Assembly (NCBI GenBank): GCA_963632825.1
Contig: CAVGWF010000077.1
Span: forward strand, 1-64,000
Source: F23-B02 sp963632825
Lineage (GTDB): Bacteria; Bacillota; Clostridia; Oscillospirales; Oscillospiraceae
Direction of reading: 5' to 3'
DNA: 64,000 nucleotides
Below the pieces are notes generated by a model. That model ran no database searches. It saw nothing but the letters and a program-made list of their open reading frames with translations, and was not told the origin of the DNA. The position numbers and the translations under genes are program-made. Shown piece by piece: positions 56,251 to 64,000 of this stretch. How positions within the stretch are numbered: position 1 is the stretch's first letter; each line of letters opens with the position of its first letter.

Positions 56251-58818
56251 TTATATATCGTCTGTCTCGTCGGCAAACTCCGTCTGTATTCTTAGTGTCT
56301 CGGTCGGTGCGGTGCCCTGAGTGGTCTGCATTTCGAGCCACTGCTCACGGGTTATCAGTATCTGCCTCGGCTTTGAGCCCTCGAAGGGACCGACAATGCC
56401 TATTTCCTCCATCTGATCGACAATGCGGGCTGCGCGCGAGTAGCCGAGCTTTAAGCGGCGCTGGAGCATGGATACCGATGCCTGCTTTGTATCGAATATC
56501 ACATCGACGGCCTGCGGCAGCAGCTCATCATACTCGCTTCTTGCATCGGACTCGTCATCGTCGTCGGCTCTGCCCTTGCCGGACGCTCCCTTATCCTCGG
56601 CGGCCTTCTCGATCTGCGCAATGACCTCCTCGCTGTACTGTGCGGTGGACTGGCGCTTTATAAATTCAACTATGGAGTCGCGCTCCTCATCGCTGACGAA
56701 TGCGCCCTGAACGCGCAGGGGCTTTCCGCAGCCGATGGGGGCATACAGCATATCGCCCATACCGATAAGCTTTTCCGCGCCCGCATTATCGAGAATAATG
56801 CGGCTTTCAAGCGCGCTTGAAACGGCAAAGGCTATGCGGCTGGGGATATTGGCCTTCATAAGCCCGGTTATGACATCCGCCGACGGACGCTGGGTGGCAA
56901 TGACGAGGTGCATACCGGCAGCTCGTCCCATCTGGGCAACGCGGCAGATGCTCTCCTCGACATCCTTTGATGCGACCAGCATGAGATCCGCCAGCTCGTC
57001 GATGACAACGACGATGTTCGGCATCTTCGGCTGACCGCTCTCCTTGAGATGGTCGTTATACGCGTCTATGCTCCTTACGCCGAGCTCCGAGAAAAGCCTG
57101 TAGCGCTTGAGCATTTCGGTGACTGCCCATTGCAGGGCGCCCGCCGCCTTCTTCGGGTCTGTCACGACGGGGATATACAGGTGCGGGATGCCATTATAAA
57201 CACCGAGCTCGACCATTTTGGGGTCTATCATTATAAGCTTGACCTCATCGGGGTCGGATTTATACAGCAGGCTTATTATAAGCGAGTTCATGCACACCGA
57301 TTTGCCTGAACCGGTCGTACCGGCGATGAGCAGATGCGGAAGCTTTGAGATGTTTCCGACAACCGCCTGCCCCGCAATGTCCTTGCCTATCGCAAAGCTG
57401 AGCTTTGATTTGGATGCCGCAAAGCGCGGGGAGTCTATTATATCGCGGAGATAAACGGTGCTTATTATTTTATTCGGCACCTCGATGCCGACGGTGGATA
57501 TCTTATCCGGTATAGGAGCTATGCGAACGCTTACGACGCCGAGTGCAAGCGCTATATCGCCGGCAAGGTTTGTAAGCCTGCTGAGCTTAACGCCCTGCTC
57601 AAGCTCAAGGTCGTAGCGCGTCACCGTAGGTCCGCGTGTTGTATCGACTATCCGCGCATTCACGCCGAAGCTCTTTATGGTGCTTTCGAGGCGTTCGCGG
57701 TTCGTGCGCAGCTCGTCATCGGAGTTTGCGGCGACGCTGTGTCCCTTTTTCAGCAGGAATATGGGCGGCTTTTCATACTCGCCCTCACTCGTTGCCGACT
57801 CAATGGCGTTTCTGATAGCCTCCGACTCGGCAGCGACCTCGGCTGCGGTAGCCTTTTTGCTCGGGGGATCGGACACTGCGGCGGTCCTTACGGGACCCTC
57901 GCCGGACATTTTGACCGGCGAAACTCCGGCAAGCTCCTCGGCCTCCTCGATGCTCAGGGGCTCGACCTCGTCTGCCCTGAGCTCGGTCTGCTTTGCCTTT
58001 TTTGATGTGAACAGGCCGGACTTTGCCGGTGCTTCTTCCTTAACGGTGGGCTCGTCATCGTGTTTTTTGTTAAATGCGGGCTCGTCGTCGAGCGGAATAT
58101 CTATTGCTCGGCGTTTAGGCTTTTTGACCGGCTCCGGCTCATCATCGGGAGCTTCCTCCGGTCTATCGTCCTGAACGGGTGCAGGTCTTGCCTTCTTCTT
58201 TGCCGGCTTCTCCTCGGGCTCGGTGCGGATGAGCTCCATGAGTCTTGCGGGTGTTATGCCGACCGACGACAGTGCAAAGAACGCAAGCACAAAAAACAGG
58301 ATTATCGCCGCTCCGTAAATGCTGAACGCTTTCTGAAGGACAAATGCCAGCAGTCCGCCCAAAACGCCGCCGCAATGCATCTGCGTACCGCCGACATAAA
58401 GCTCCTTGATCGCGGAAAACACACTGCCGCTGTTGTCTATAACTATCTTCCCCAACAGAGGATCCAGCAGCGAGCCTATCAGCAGCGGCAGCATGAGCGC
58501 CGCTGTCGTGCGCCATGCCGCGGGCTCATCACGGCAGAAGACAAGATGATACGCCGCAAGCAGGAACGCCGGTGCGCATATCCAGAAGCCGTAGCCGAAA
58601 AGTCCCTTGAGCAGTGAGCACAGCCAGCTCACCACGACTCCGTCATGCGCAAAGATGCCGATCACCACCAGCACCGCCGCGAATGCCAGACATGCAGCCG
58701 CAATGATCCGCTGTGCAGAGCTCTCCTCCCGTTCCGGCTTTTTCGGAGCGCTCTGTCTGCCTCCCGTACCTTTCTTTCCGGTTCCGTTTGATTTTTTCTT
58801 TGTTGCCGTTTGAGCCAT
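56251..58818 (-). CDS. spoIIIE: DNA translocase FtsK/SpoIIIE
   Basis: 855 residues. Four membrane helices (about 37-190), a charged linker with Pro/Glu/Lys repeats (200-350), then the motor: Walker A GTTGSGKS (500-507), Walker B VVVIDELADLM (near 620), and a C-terminal gamma winged helix (VSMLQRRLKLGYSRAARIV) that reads DNA orientation. It pumps chromosomal DNA across the septum in division or sporulation. Lies 21 bases downstream of uppP on the same strand. The symbol could equally be ftsK. Confidence 0.94.
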   Translation of the reverse strand: MAQTATKKKSNGTGKKGTGGRQSAPKKPEREESSAQRIIAAACLAFAAVLVVIGIFAHDGVVVSWLCSLLKGLFGYGFWICAPAFLLAAYHLVFCRDEPAAWRTTAALMLPLLIGSLLDPLLGKIVIDNSGSVFSAIKELYVGGTQMHCGGVLGGLLAFVLQKAFSIYGAAIILFFVLAFFALSSVGITPARLMELIRTEPEEKPAKKKARPAPVQDDRPEEAPDDEPEPVKKPKRRAIDIPLDDEPAFNKKHDDEPTVKEEAPAKSGLFTSKKAKQTELRADEVEPLSIEEAEELAGVSPVKMSGEGPVRTAAVSDPPSKKATAAEVAAESEAIRNAIESATSEGEYEKPPIFLLKKGHSVAANSDDELRTNRERLESTIKSFGVNARIVDTTRGPTVTRYDLELEQGVKLSRLTNLAGDIALALGVVSVRIAPIPDKISTVGIEVPNKIISTVYLRDIIDSPRFAASKSKLSFAIGKDIAGQAVVGNISKLPHLLIAGTTGSGKSVCMNSLIISLLYKSDPDEVKLIMIDPKMVELGVYNGIPHLYIPVVTDPKKAAGALQWAVTEMLKRYRLFSELGVRSIDAYNDHLKESGQPKMPNIVVVIDELADLMLVASKDVEESICRVAQMGRAAGMHLVIATQRPSADVITGLMKANIPSRIAFAVSSALESRIILDNAGAEKLIGMGDMLYAPIGCGKPLRVQGAFVSDEERDSIVEFIKRQSTAQYSEEVIAQIEKAAEDKGASGKGRADDDDESDARSEYDELLPQAVDVIFDTKQASVSMLQRRLKLGYSRAARIVDQMEEIGIVGPFEGSKPRQILITREQWLEMQTTQGTAPTETLRIQTEFADETDDI

Positions 58819-58839
58819 TTTTCAGGTTCCCTGCCTTTA

Positions 58840-59676
58840 TCAGAATATAAGTGAAAGTATTATCGTTAAAACGCCCACTACCCAGCAATAGTAGGAAAAT
58901 CCGCCGAAGCGGGTCTTTCTGGCGATCATTTTCAGAATACCTATCGACAAAACGCCCGACACCATTGCGGCTATCATTCCGAACAGATATGCCGGAATGA
59001 GCGATATGTCTATTCCGGTCTTTATCGCGTCTATAAGCTCCAGAAGCGTTGCGCCGAGTACGGCCGGAATGCTCATGAGCAGCGAAAACTTCACCGCATA
59101 GCTGCGCTCATGTCCGGTAGCAATGCCCGCGGTTATCGTCGTTCCCGAGCGGGACAGACCGGGCAGAGTTGCAACGCACTGACACAAGCCTATGATGAGG
59201 GCATCGGTGAACAGCATATTTTTCTCCGTCTTGCTGCCCTTCGGCATCTTGTCCGCAACGAGCAGGATGCAGCCGGTTAGCACAAGGGCTATACCGACAT
59301 AAACGGTGGAGTTTGAAAGTGCCTCTATGTATTTATGCACGGGCAGGATAAGCACCAGCGGCACAGTTGCGGCGATTATCAGCATGAAAAGCCGCGCCTC
59401 GGGAAACCTGCGTCTGCCGCCGTTTGCATCGTATGTCCTGCCGGCGAGCAGGTCGACGGTCTGACCGAACATTGCGCGTATATCGTTCCAGTACATGAAG
59501 CAGATGGCTATAAGAGTTCCGAAGTGGAGCAGAACATCAAAAAACATATGGCTGCTGCCGAGGTCGGACATATTGAAAAGGTTATGCAATATGGCCAGAT
59601 GACCCGAGCTCGAAATGGGCAGAAACTCCGCAACGCCCTGCACGAGTCCGAGAATTATGGCATCGAGTATGCTCAT
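58840..59676 (-). CDS. uppP: Undecaprenyl-diphosphatase UppP (BacA family)
   Basis: 278 residues, eight membrane helices. EFLPISSSGHLAIL (17-30) and PGLSRSGTTITAGIATG (about 174-190) are the two catalytic motifs. It recycles undecaprenyl diphosphate for cell-wall synthesis and can give bacitracin resistance. GAGGAG precedes the ATG. Confidence 0.94.
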   Translation of the reverse strand: MSILDAIILGLVQGVAEFLPISSSGHLAILHNLFNMSDLGSSHMFFDVLLHFGTLIAICFMYWNDIRAMFGQTVDLLAGRTYDANGGRRRFPEARLFMLIIAATVPLVLILPVHKYIEALSNSTVYVGIALVLTGCILLVADKMPKGSKTEKNMLFTDALIIGLCQCVATLPGLSRSGTTITAGIATGHERSYAVKFSLLMSIPAVLGATLLELIDAIKTGIDISLIPAYLFGMIAAMVSGVLSIGILKMIARKTRFGGFSYYCWVVGVLTIILSLIF

Positions 59677-59726
59677 GGATCGCTCTCCTCATTGATTTCA
59701 CGATATTATGTATACTTAACTTTGTC

Positions 59727-59755
59727 ATTTTACCATACAATATATGAAAAAGCAA
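59727..59755 (-). promoter_or_regulatory. Promoter of uppP (and possibly spoIIIE)
   Basis: Minus strand TTGCTT (59755-59750), 17-base spacer, TAAAAT (59732-59727). Confidence 0.7.
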
Positions 59756-59762
59756 GCTCAGG

Positions 59763-60407
59763 TCAGTGAGCTTGCCGGTCTATTTCGTTATGCAGATATT
59801 CCAGCGCATCTGACAGCGTGCCTATCCCGTCTATCAGTCCGCAGTGCACCGCCTCCTCGCCGTAAATGACGCTGCCGACATCGTTTGCAAGCTCATCGGT
59901 CGCCATCATCAGCTCCGTATACCTCTCACGGCTGACATTGGAGTGACCGGTCACGAAGCCGACTATGCGCTCCTGAATGCGCGCAAAGTAGTTGTATGTC
60001 TGCGGAACGCCTATCACAACGCCGTTTAGCCGCACCGGGTGTATGGTCATGGCGGCAGAGGGCGCTATAAGGCTGTGCTTTGCCGCGACTGCCAGCGGCA
60101 CGCCGATGGAGTGCCCGCCGCCGAGAATGAGTGAGACCGTCGGCTTTTTCATTCCGGCTATGAGCTCGGCTATGCCGAGCCCCGCTTCAACGTCTCCGCC
60201 GACGGTATTCAGAAGAATGAGCAGACCCTTTATTTCCTCCGACTCCTCGACTGCGGCAAGCAGCGGCATTATATGCTCATACTTTGTTGTTTTGGTATCC
60301 TCGGGCAGGATCTGATGCCCCTCGACCTGACCCACGATGGTCAGACAGTGTATCGTACCGTCCGGGCTCCGCGCGTTCGAGCTGCCGAGCTCCTTTATTT
60401 CCTCCAA
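59763..60407 (-). CDS. TepA/ClpP-like serine protease
   Basis: 214 residues. ClpP-fold: GLLILLNTVGGDVEAGLGIAE forms the oxyanion region, LGGGHSIGVPLAVAA holds the catalytic Ser (about residue 100), and IHPVRLNGVVIG a conserved His-containing strand. It matches the TepA group once called translocation-enhancing proteins. Translation likely starts at TTG 60407 because GAGGTG is six bases upstream, while the GTG at 60416 is part of that site. The ribosome site lies in the 3' arm of the preceding terminator. Confidence 0.85.
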   Translation of the reverse strand: MEEIKELGSSNARSPDGTIHCLTIVGQVEGHQILPEDTKTTKYEHIMPLLAAVEESEEIKGLLILLNTVGGDVEAGLGIAELIAGMKKPTVSLILGGGHSIGVPLAVAAKHSLIAPSAAMTIHPVRLNGVVIGVPQTYNYFARIQERIVGFVTGHSNVSRERYTELMMATDELANDVGSVIYGEEAVHCGLIDGIGTLSDALEYLHNEIDRQAH

Positions 60408-60449
60408 AAAAATCACCTCATACCTATTTTGTCAGGTACGAGGTGATTT
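60404..60449 (-). terminator. Terminator of the M18 aminopeptidase gene, overlapping the next gene's start
   Basis: AAATCACCTC (60410-60419) pairs with GAGGTGATTT (60440-60449), with inner TACCT/AGGTA; on the minus strand it runs into seven T residues. GAGGTG on the 3' arm is also the ribosome site of the TepA-like gene. Confidence 0.85.
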
Positions 60450-60458
60450 ATCCTGTTT

Positions 60459-61841
60459 TTATGCCTTGTATGCCGCAAGCACGCCGAGATAGGTCATATA
60501 GCAGTCGAATTTTGCAACGACCTCAAACGGAGAGTGCATGCTCATGACGGGAACGCCGGCGTCGATGGTGTCGATATTGCGGTTTGCCATGTACTTGGCT
60601 ATCGTACCGCCGCCGCCCTGATCGACCTTGCCGAGCTCGCTCATCTGCCACACCACGCCGTTCTCGGCAAACAGTCTGCGCAGATACGCGACCACCTCGG
60701 CGGATGCGTCGCTCGTGCCGCTTTTGCCGCGCGCGCCGGTAAATTTGCAGATGCCCATGCCGTAATTGAGCTTTGCGTCGTTGCGTTTTTCGCTGACCTC
60801 GGGGTAGTTGGGGTCAAACGCCGCCGTAACATCGGCAGACAGGCAGAAGCTGTTTTCAAAGCAGCGGCGCAGCGGAATGTTCTGAGTGCTGCACAGCTCC
60901 TCCATAAAGCACTCGAAGGCGCTGCTCTGCATACCGCTGACGCCGTCGGAGCCGGTCTCCTCCTTGTCTGCAAGGATGCAGACGCAGGTTTTTTCCGGAG
61001 CGGCTCCGATATCGAGTATCGCCTTAAGCTCGGCATAGGCGCACACGCGGTCATCATGACCGTAGCCGCCTATGAGCGAGCGATCGAGACCGATCTCGCG
61101 GACATCGAAGGCGGGCACCGCGGTGAGCTCGGCGGACAGGAAGTCCTCCTCGACGATGCCGTAGCGGTCATTGAGAATGCTCATAACGGCAAGCTTTACG
61201 CGGTCGCTGCCCTCGTCGGCATACGGAACGCTGCCGATGAGGATGTTAAGGCCCTCGCCGGTAATGCCCTCCTCCATGCTCTTTTTCATCTGCTCCTTGC
61301 CTAAATGCGGCAGGAGATCGGTTATCACAAACTGCGGGTCGGAGGGATCGCGGCCTATGGTAATATCAATGGCCTCGCCGGATTTGAGTGCGACAACACC
61401 GTGGAGCTCAAGAGGGATCGTTACCCACTGGTACTTTTTGATGCCGCCGTAGTAATGCGTCTTGAAATATGCGAGCTCATCGCTCTCGTAAAGCGGATTC
61501 TGCTTGAGGTCAAGGCGCGGAGAGTCAACATGGGCTCCTGCTATAACGCAGCCCTGATCGAGGCTCTTTTTGCCGATGACCGCCAGCATGAGCGCCTTGC
61601 CGCGATTGCAGCGGTAGATCTTATCGCCGGCCTTGAGCTCCATGCCCGCCGTGTACTCGGTAAAGCCGGCATCCTCGGCAAGCTCTATGGCGGTTTTTAC
61701 CGCCTCACGCTCGGTGCGGGCATCATTGAGAAACCGGATGTAGCCGCTGCAATAGTCTTCCATTGCGATGCGCTGCTGCGTGTCCATGGTGTCGTAGCCG
61801 TTTTTCTGTCTGTAGAACAATTCGTCTCTGATCTCACTCAT
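60459..61841 (-). CDS. M18 family aminopeptidase
   Basis: 460 residues. Metal ligands lie in AGAHVDSPRLDLK (about 95-107), GYGHDDRVCAYAEL (Asp, about 255), DKEETGSDG (catalytic and ligand Glu, about 287) and SMHSPFEVV (His near 440). A dodecameric aspartyl-aminopeptidase-type enzyme that removes N-terminal residues from peptides. The start overlaps the previous stop codon (ATGA), coupling it to tsaC-coaE. Confidence 0.92.
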   Translation of the reverse strand: MSEIRDELFYRQKNGYDTMDTQQRIAMEDYCSGYIRFLNDARTEREAVKTAIELAEDAGFTEYTAGMELKAGDKIYRCNRGKALMLAVIGKKSLDQGCVIAGAHVDSPRLDLKQNPLYESDELAYFKTHYYGGIKKYQWVTIPLELHGVVALKSGEAIDITIGRDPSDPQFVITDLLPHLGKEQMKKSMEEGITGEGLNILIGSVPYADEGSDRVKLAVMSILNDRYGIVEEDFLSAELTAVPAFDVREIGLDRSLIGGYGHDDRVCAYAELKAILDIGAAPEKTCVCILADKEETGSDGVSGMQSSAFECFMEELCSTQNIPLRRCFENSFCLSADVTAAFDPNYPEVSEKRNDAKLNYGMGICKFTGARGKSGTSDASAEVVAYLRRLFAENGVVWQMSELGKVDQGGGGTIAKYMANRNIDTIDAGVPVMSMHSPFEVVAKFDCYMTYLGVLAAYKA

Positions 61842-63046
61842 TTTTTCAATACTTCCTTAAATAATTTTTTGCATTCTTTTTTAAATTCGTCCTTCGTGCC
61901 GTTATTGTGCAGGACATATTCGCATTTTTGCTCGAAATACTCGTTTGGATACTGTGCGGCAACGCGCATGAGTGCGTACTCATAGCTTATGCCGTCGCGC
62001 TTCATTATACGCTCGATGCGTATCGTTTTTTCGGCAACTATGCCGATAACGGCCCTGCATCGCTTGCCGAGTCCGCTCTCAAGAAGCGCTATAGCGTCGA
62101 CTGCCGCCAGCTTTCCGCCCTGCATCGCCCATTCGCGCAGTCTTTTCTCCACCTCGATGCTTATGTAACGATGCGTTATGGAGTTAAGATCCGTAAGCGC
62201 CGCCTCGTTTGAGAAAACCGTTGCTCCGAGCGCCTTGCGGTCAAGTCTGCCGTCAACCACCGTCCCGGGAAATACTCTGTCTATCTCCGAGAGCATCTGC
62301 CTGTTCTTTTCGAGCAGCTCATGGTACAGGGCATCGCAGTCGATAATGAGCGCTCCCATACTCTCGAGCTCGCGCAGAGCGGTGGTCTTGCCGCAGCCGG
62401 TGCCTCCGGTTATGCCGATAACGGTGAGCTCATCGGCAAGAGCCGCGGCTATTTTCTCCTCCGGCAGAGCACCCTGACGCAGGATTCTGAACGGTGTACC
62501 GCTCATGTCTATTATAGTCGACTCCCTGCCGAGGCCGCACTCGCCGCCGTCTACCACCGCGGCAATTTTGCCGTTAAAATATCCGAGCACCTCCTGCGCC
62601 GTCACCGGGCTTTTTTTGCCCGACGGATTCGCGGAGGGCGCCGCAAACGGCAGTCCTGCCTTTTTGAGCATTGCCTGTGTAAGCGGATGATCCGGACACC
62701 TCAGTGCGACCGTCTTCCCGCCCGCGCGTACTATATCCGGCACCGTGTCCCTTGAGTTTAAAACTATCGTCAGCGGTCCGGGCCAAAACCTTTGCATGAG
62801 CACTCTCGCCTGCCTGGGAACGCGGGTGCAGTACCTCGTCACCGGCGCGCCCTTATGCAGCATGAGTGCAAGCGGCTTTACCTCGGGTCTTCCCTTTGTC
62901 TCATATACCGCCTCAACGGCTTTTTCGTCAAGCCCGCTGCAGGCAAGTCCGTAAACCGTTTCCGTCGGCACGGCGACGAGCTCGCCGGAGGCTATAAGCC
63001 TTGCCGCCTCGTTTATGCCGTTTTCATTCAAAATTTTTGTTTCCAT
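61838..63046 (-). CDS. Fusion: threonylcarbamoyl-AMP synthase (TsaC/Sua5) and dephospho-CoA kinase
   Basis: 402 residues. Residues 1-200 are a YrdC-type TsaC domain: PTETVYGLAC (27-36), KGRPEVKPLALML (51-63), PSANPSGKKSPVTA (137-150) and GGECGLGRESTIID. At about 205 the chain passes without linker into CoaE: P-loop GITGGTGCGKTTALR (211-225), IIDCDALYHELL, and a late KRDGISYEYALMRVAAQYP. The first makes the precursor of t6A in tRNA; the second finishes coenzyme A. Both active sites look intact. The start overlaps the prfA stop (TGATG). The prfA-tsaC order is common, the CoaE fusion is not. Confidence 0.9.
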   Translation of the reverse strand: METKILNENGINEAARLIASGELVAVPTETVYGLACSGLDEKAVEAVYETKGRPEVKPLALMLHKGAPVTRYCTRVPRQARVLMQRFWPGPLTIVLNSRDTVPDIVRAGGKTVALRCPDHPLTQAMLKKAGLPFAAPSANPSGKKSPVTAQEVLGYFNGKIAAVVDGGECGLGRESTIIDMSGTPFRILRQGALPEEKIAAALADELTVIGITGGTGCGKTTALRELESMGALIIDCDALYHELLEKNRQMLSEIDRVFPGTVVDGRLDRKALGATVFSNEAALTDLNSITHRYISIEVEKRLREWAMQGGKLAAVDAIALLESGLGKRCRAVIGIVAEKTIRIERIMKRDGISYEYALMRVAAQYPNEYFEQKCEYVLHNNGTKDEFKKECKKLFKEVLKK

Positions 63047-64000
63047 CAGCTCTCCGTCTGCCTTTTTAGCTTTTCCGCCTGCTCGGCTGTCACGAGCGCG
63101 TCGATTATCGGATCAAGCTCACCGTTCAAAACGCTCTGGATATTGAAGTTGCGCACATCGCCGACGAGCCGGTGATCGGTCACGCGGTTCTGCGGGAAAT
63201 TATATGTGCGTATCCTATCCGAGCGGTCGCCGGAGCCGACCTGACTTTTCCTCTCGGCCGCGATCGCCGCCGCCTGCTTCTGCTGCTCGGCTTCATACAG
63301 CTTTGAGCGCAGTATCTTCATTGCCCTGTCCTTATTTTTGTACTGGCTGCGCTCATCCTGACACTCGACCACAACGCCGGTGGGCAGGTGTGTTATGCGT
63401 ATGGCGCTCTCGGTTTTGTTTACATGCTGTCCTCCCGCTCCGGACGAGCGGTATGTGTCTATCTGAAGATCGGAGGGATTTATCTCGAACTCGACCTCCT
63501 CCGCCTCCGGCAGCACCGCGACCGTAGCCGCCGAGGTGTGTATCCTGCCGCCGGACTCGGTCTCCGGTACGCGCTGGACGCGGTGACCGCCCGCCTCGAA
63601 TTTGAGCCTTGAATACGCGCCCTGCCCTTCAATGACGAAGCTCATTTCCTTTATGCCGCCGAGCTCGGTCTCGTTTAAGTTAACTATGTCTATCTTCCAG
63701 CCCTTGCTCTCGGCGTACATCGAATACATTCTGAAAAGATCGTGTGCAAAAAGCGAGCTTTCCTCGCCGCCGACGCCGGAGCGGATCTCCATGATGACAT
63801 TGCGCTCGTCATTCGGATCCCTCGGCAGCAGCAGTATCTTTATCTCCTCGCTGAGTCTCTCCATTTCCGCCTTTGCCGCAGCTATTTCCTCCTGAGCAAG
63901 CTCCTTGAATTCGGGATCTGTCATTAGCTCCTCGGCTTCCGCCGCGGCTCGCTCGCATTTTGCGTACTCTCTGTAAGCCATGACGACCGGCTCAAGCTCC
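63046..64000 (-). CDS. prfA: Peptide chain release factor 1 (partial, 5' end outside window)
   Basis: About 318 of roughly 357 residues are visible; the frame is still open at 64000 (ELEPVV before MAYREY, as in full-length RF1), so the start lies outside. EIRSGVGGEESSLFAHDL and the peptidyl-hydrolysis GGQ in RSSGAGGQHVNKTES are intact; the stop-recognition region (PETESGGRIHTSAATVAVLPE) has the RF1 pattern rather than SPF of RF2. Terminates at UAG and UAA. First visible gene of the prfA-tsaC/coaE-M18 operon. Confidence 0.95.
   Translation of the reverse strand, partial: ELEPVVMAYREYAKCERAAAEAEELMTDPEFKELAQEEIAAAKAEMERLSEEIKILLLPRDPNDERNVIMEIRSGVGGEESSLFAHDLFRMYSMYAESKGWKIDIVNLNETELGGIKEMSFVIEGQGAYSRLKFEAGGHRVQRVPETESGGRIHTSAATVAVLPEAEEVEFEINPSDLQIDTYRSSGAGGQHVNKTESAIRITHLPTGVVVECQDERSQYKNKDRAMKILRSKLYEAEQQKQAAAIAAERKSQVGSGDRSDRIRTYNFPQNRVTDHRLVGDVRNFNIQSVLNGELDPIIDALVTAEQAEKLKRQTES

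Overview
The window looks like chromosome of an anaerobic, Gram-positive member of the Clostridia, most likely the Oscillospiraceae/Ruminococcaceae side of the class. This is an inference from gene content, not a database match. Supporting signs are an FMN riboswitch in front of an ECF riboflavin importer, SLH-domain surface proteins, RqcH and Mini-RNase III side by side, SpoIIIE/FtsK with a SpoVB-like flippase and a DacF-type carboxypeptidase, corrinoid methyltransferases, and crisp sigma-A promoters and Shine-Dalgarno sites. Most of the window is G+C-rich. Three stretches are visibly more A/T-rich and look acquired: about 1-2080, 15820-17250 and 53070-54010.

Layout. 1-2080 is the end of an accessory island: the C-terminal part of a large protein with a PD-(D/E)XK nuclease-like domain, then a KilA-N protein. 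2150-7000 holds an isochorismatase-like hydrolase, a three-gene operon (two membrane proteins plus an M20 peptidase) and a BspA/SLH surface protein. 7000-12210 holds a YD-repeat lipoprotein, a zinc-ribbon/DUF5685/J-domain operon, a P-loop protein, a HAD phosphatase and a SLOG protein. 12260-17290 holds the FMN riboswitch with ribU, a SpoVB-like flippase, a cytidylate-kinase-like protein and a secreted C39-like protease whose signal peptide is out of frame. 17290-26230 holds serA, serC, mtaB, a cysteine desulfurase, an AI-2E-family permease, dacF and pgi. 26370-30720 holds a small P-loop protein, sn-glycerol-1-phosphate dehydrogenase and an amino-acid ABC importer whose binding protein is circularly permuted. 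30819-36000 holds znuBCA, hexokinase and an SPFH/NfeD pair. 36080-38550 holds a yerC-methyltransferase-hslO operon and a tRNA operon (Val, Phe, Gly, Cys). 38550-47034 holds a broken SGNH hydrolase, oleate hydratase with a small ferredoxin, a Crp-family regulator and a divergent corrinoid methyl-transfer locus. 47040-54010 holds a YoaK protein, an MBL-fold hydrolase with a TSUP permease, a cadherin-like surface protein, a MocR regulator with its likely target phzF, and a small XRE/lipoprotein module. 54070-64000 is a housekeeping block on the minus strand: rqcH, mrnC, spoIIIE, uppP, a TepA/ClpP-like protease, an M18 aminopeptidase, a fused tsaC-coaE gene and prfA (cut by the window end).

How the genes work together. 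The corrinoid locus reads as a complete methyl-transfer chain: a fused UroD-like methyltransferase/corrinoid protein, a DUF2284 protein, a reductive activator (2Fe-2S plus ASKHA) and a homocysteine methyltransferase, from two operons that share one intergenic promoter region. MocR and PhzF share matching 26-bp operators. The most unusual observations are the circularly permuted ABC binding protein (29783-30625), the out-of-frame signal peptide at an A6 tract (17075-17083), the TsaC-CoaE fusion (61838-63046), the paired MocR operators and the corrinoid locus. No CRISPR array, transposase, integrase or rRNA gene was seen.
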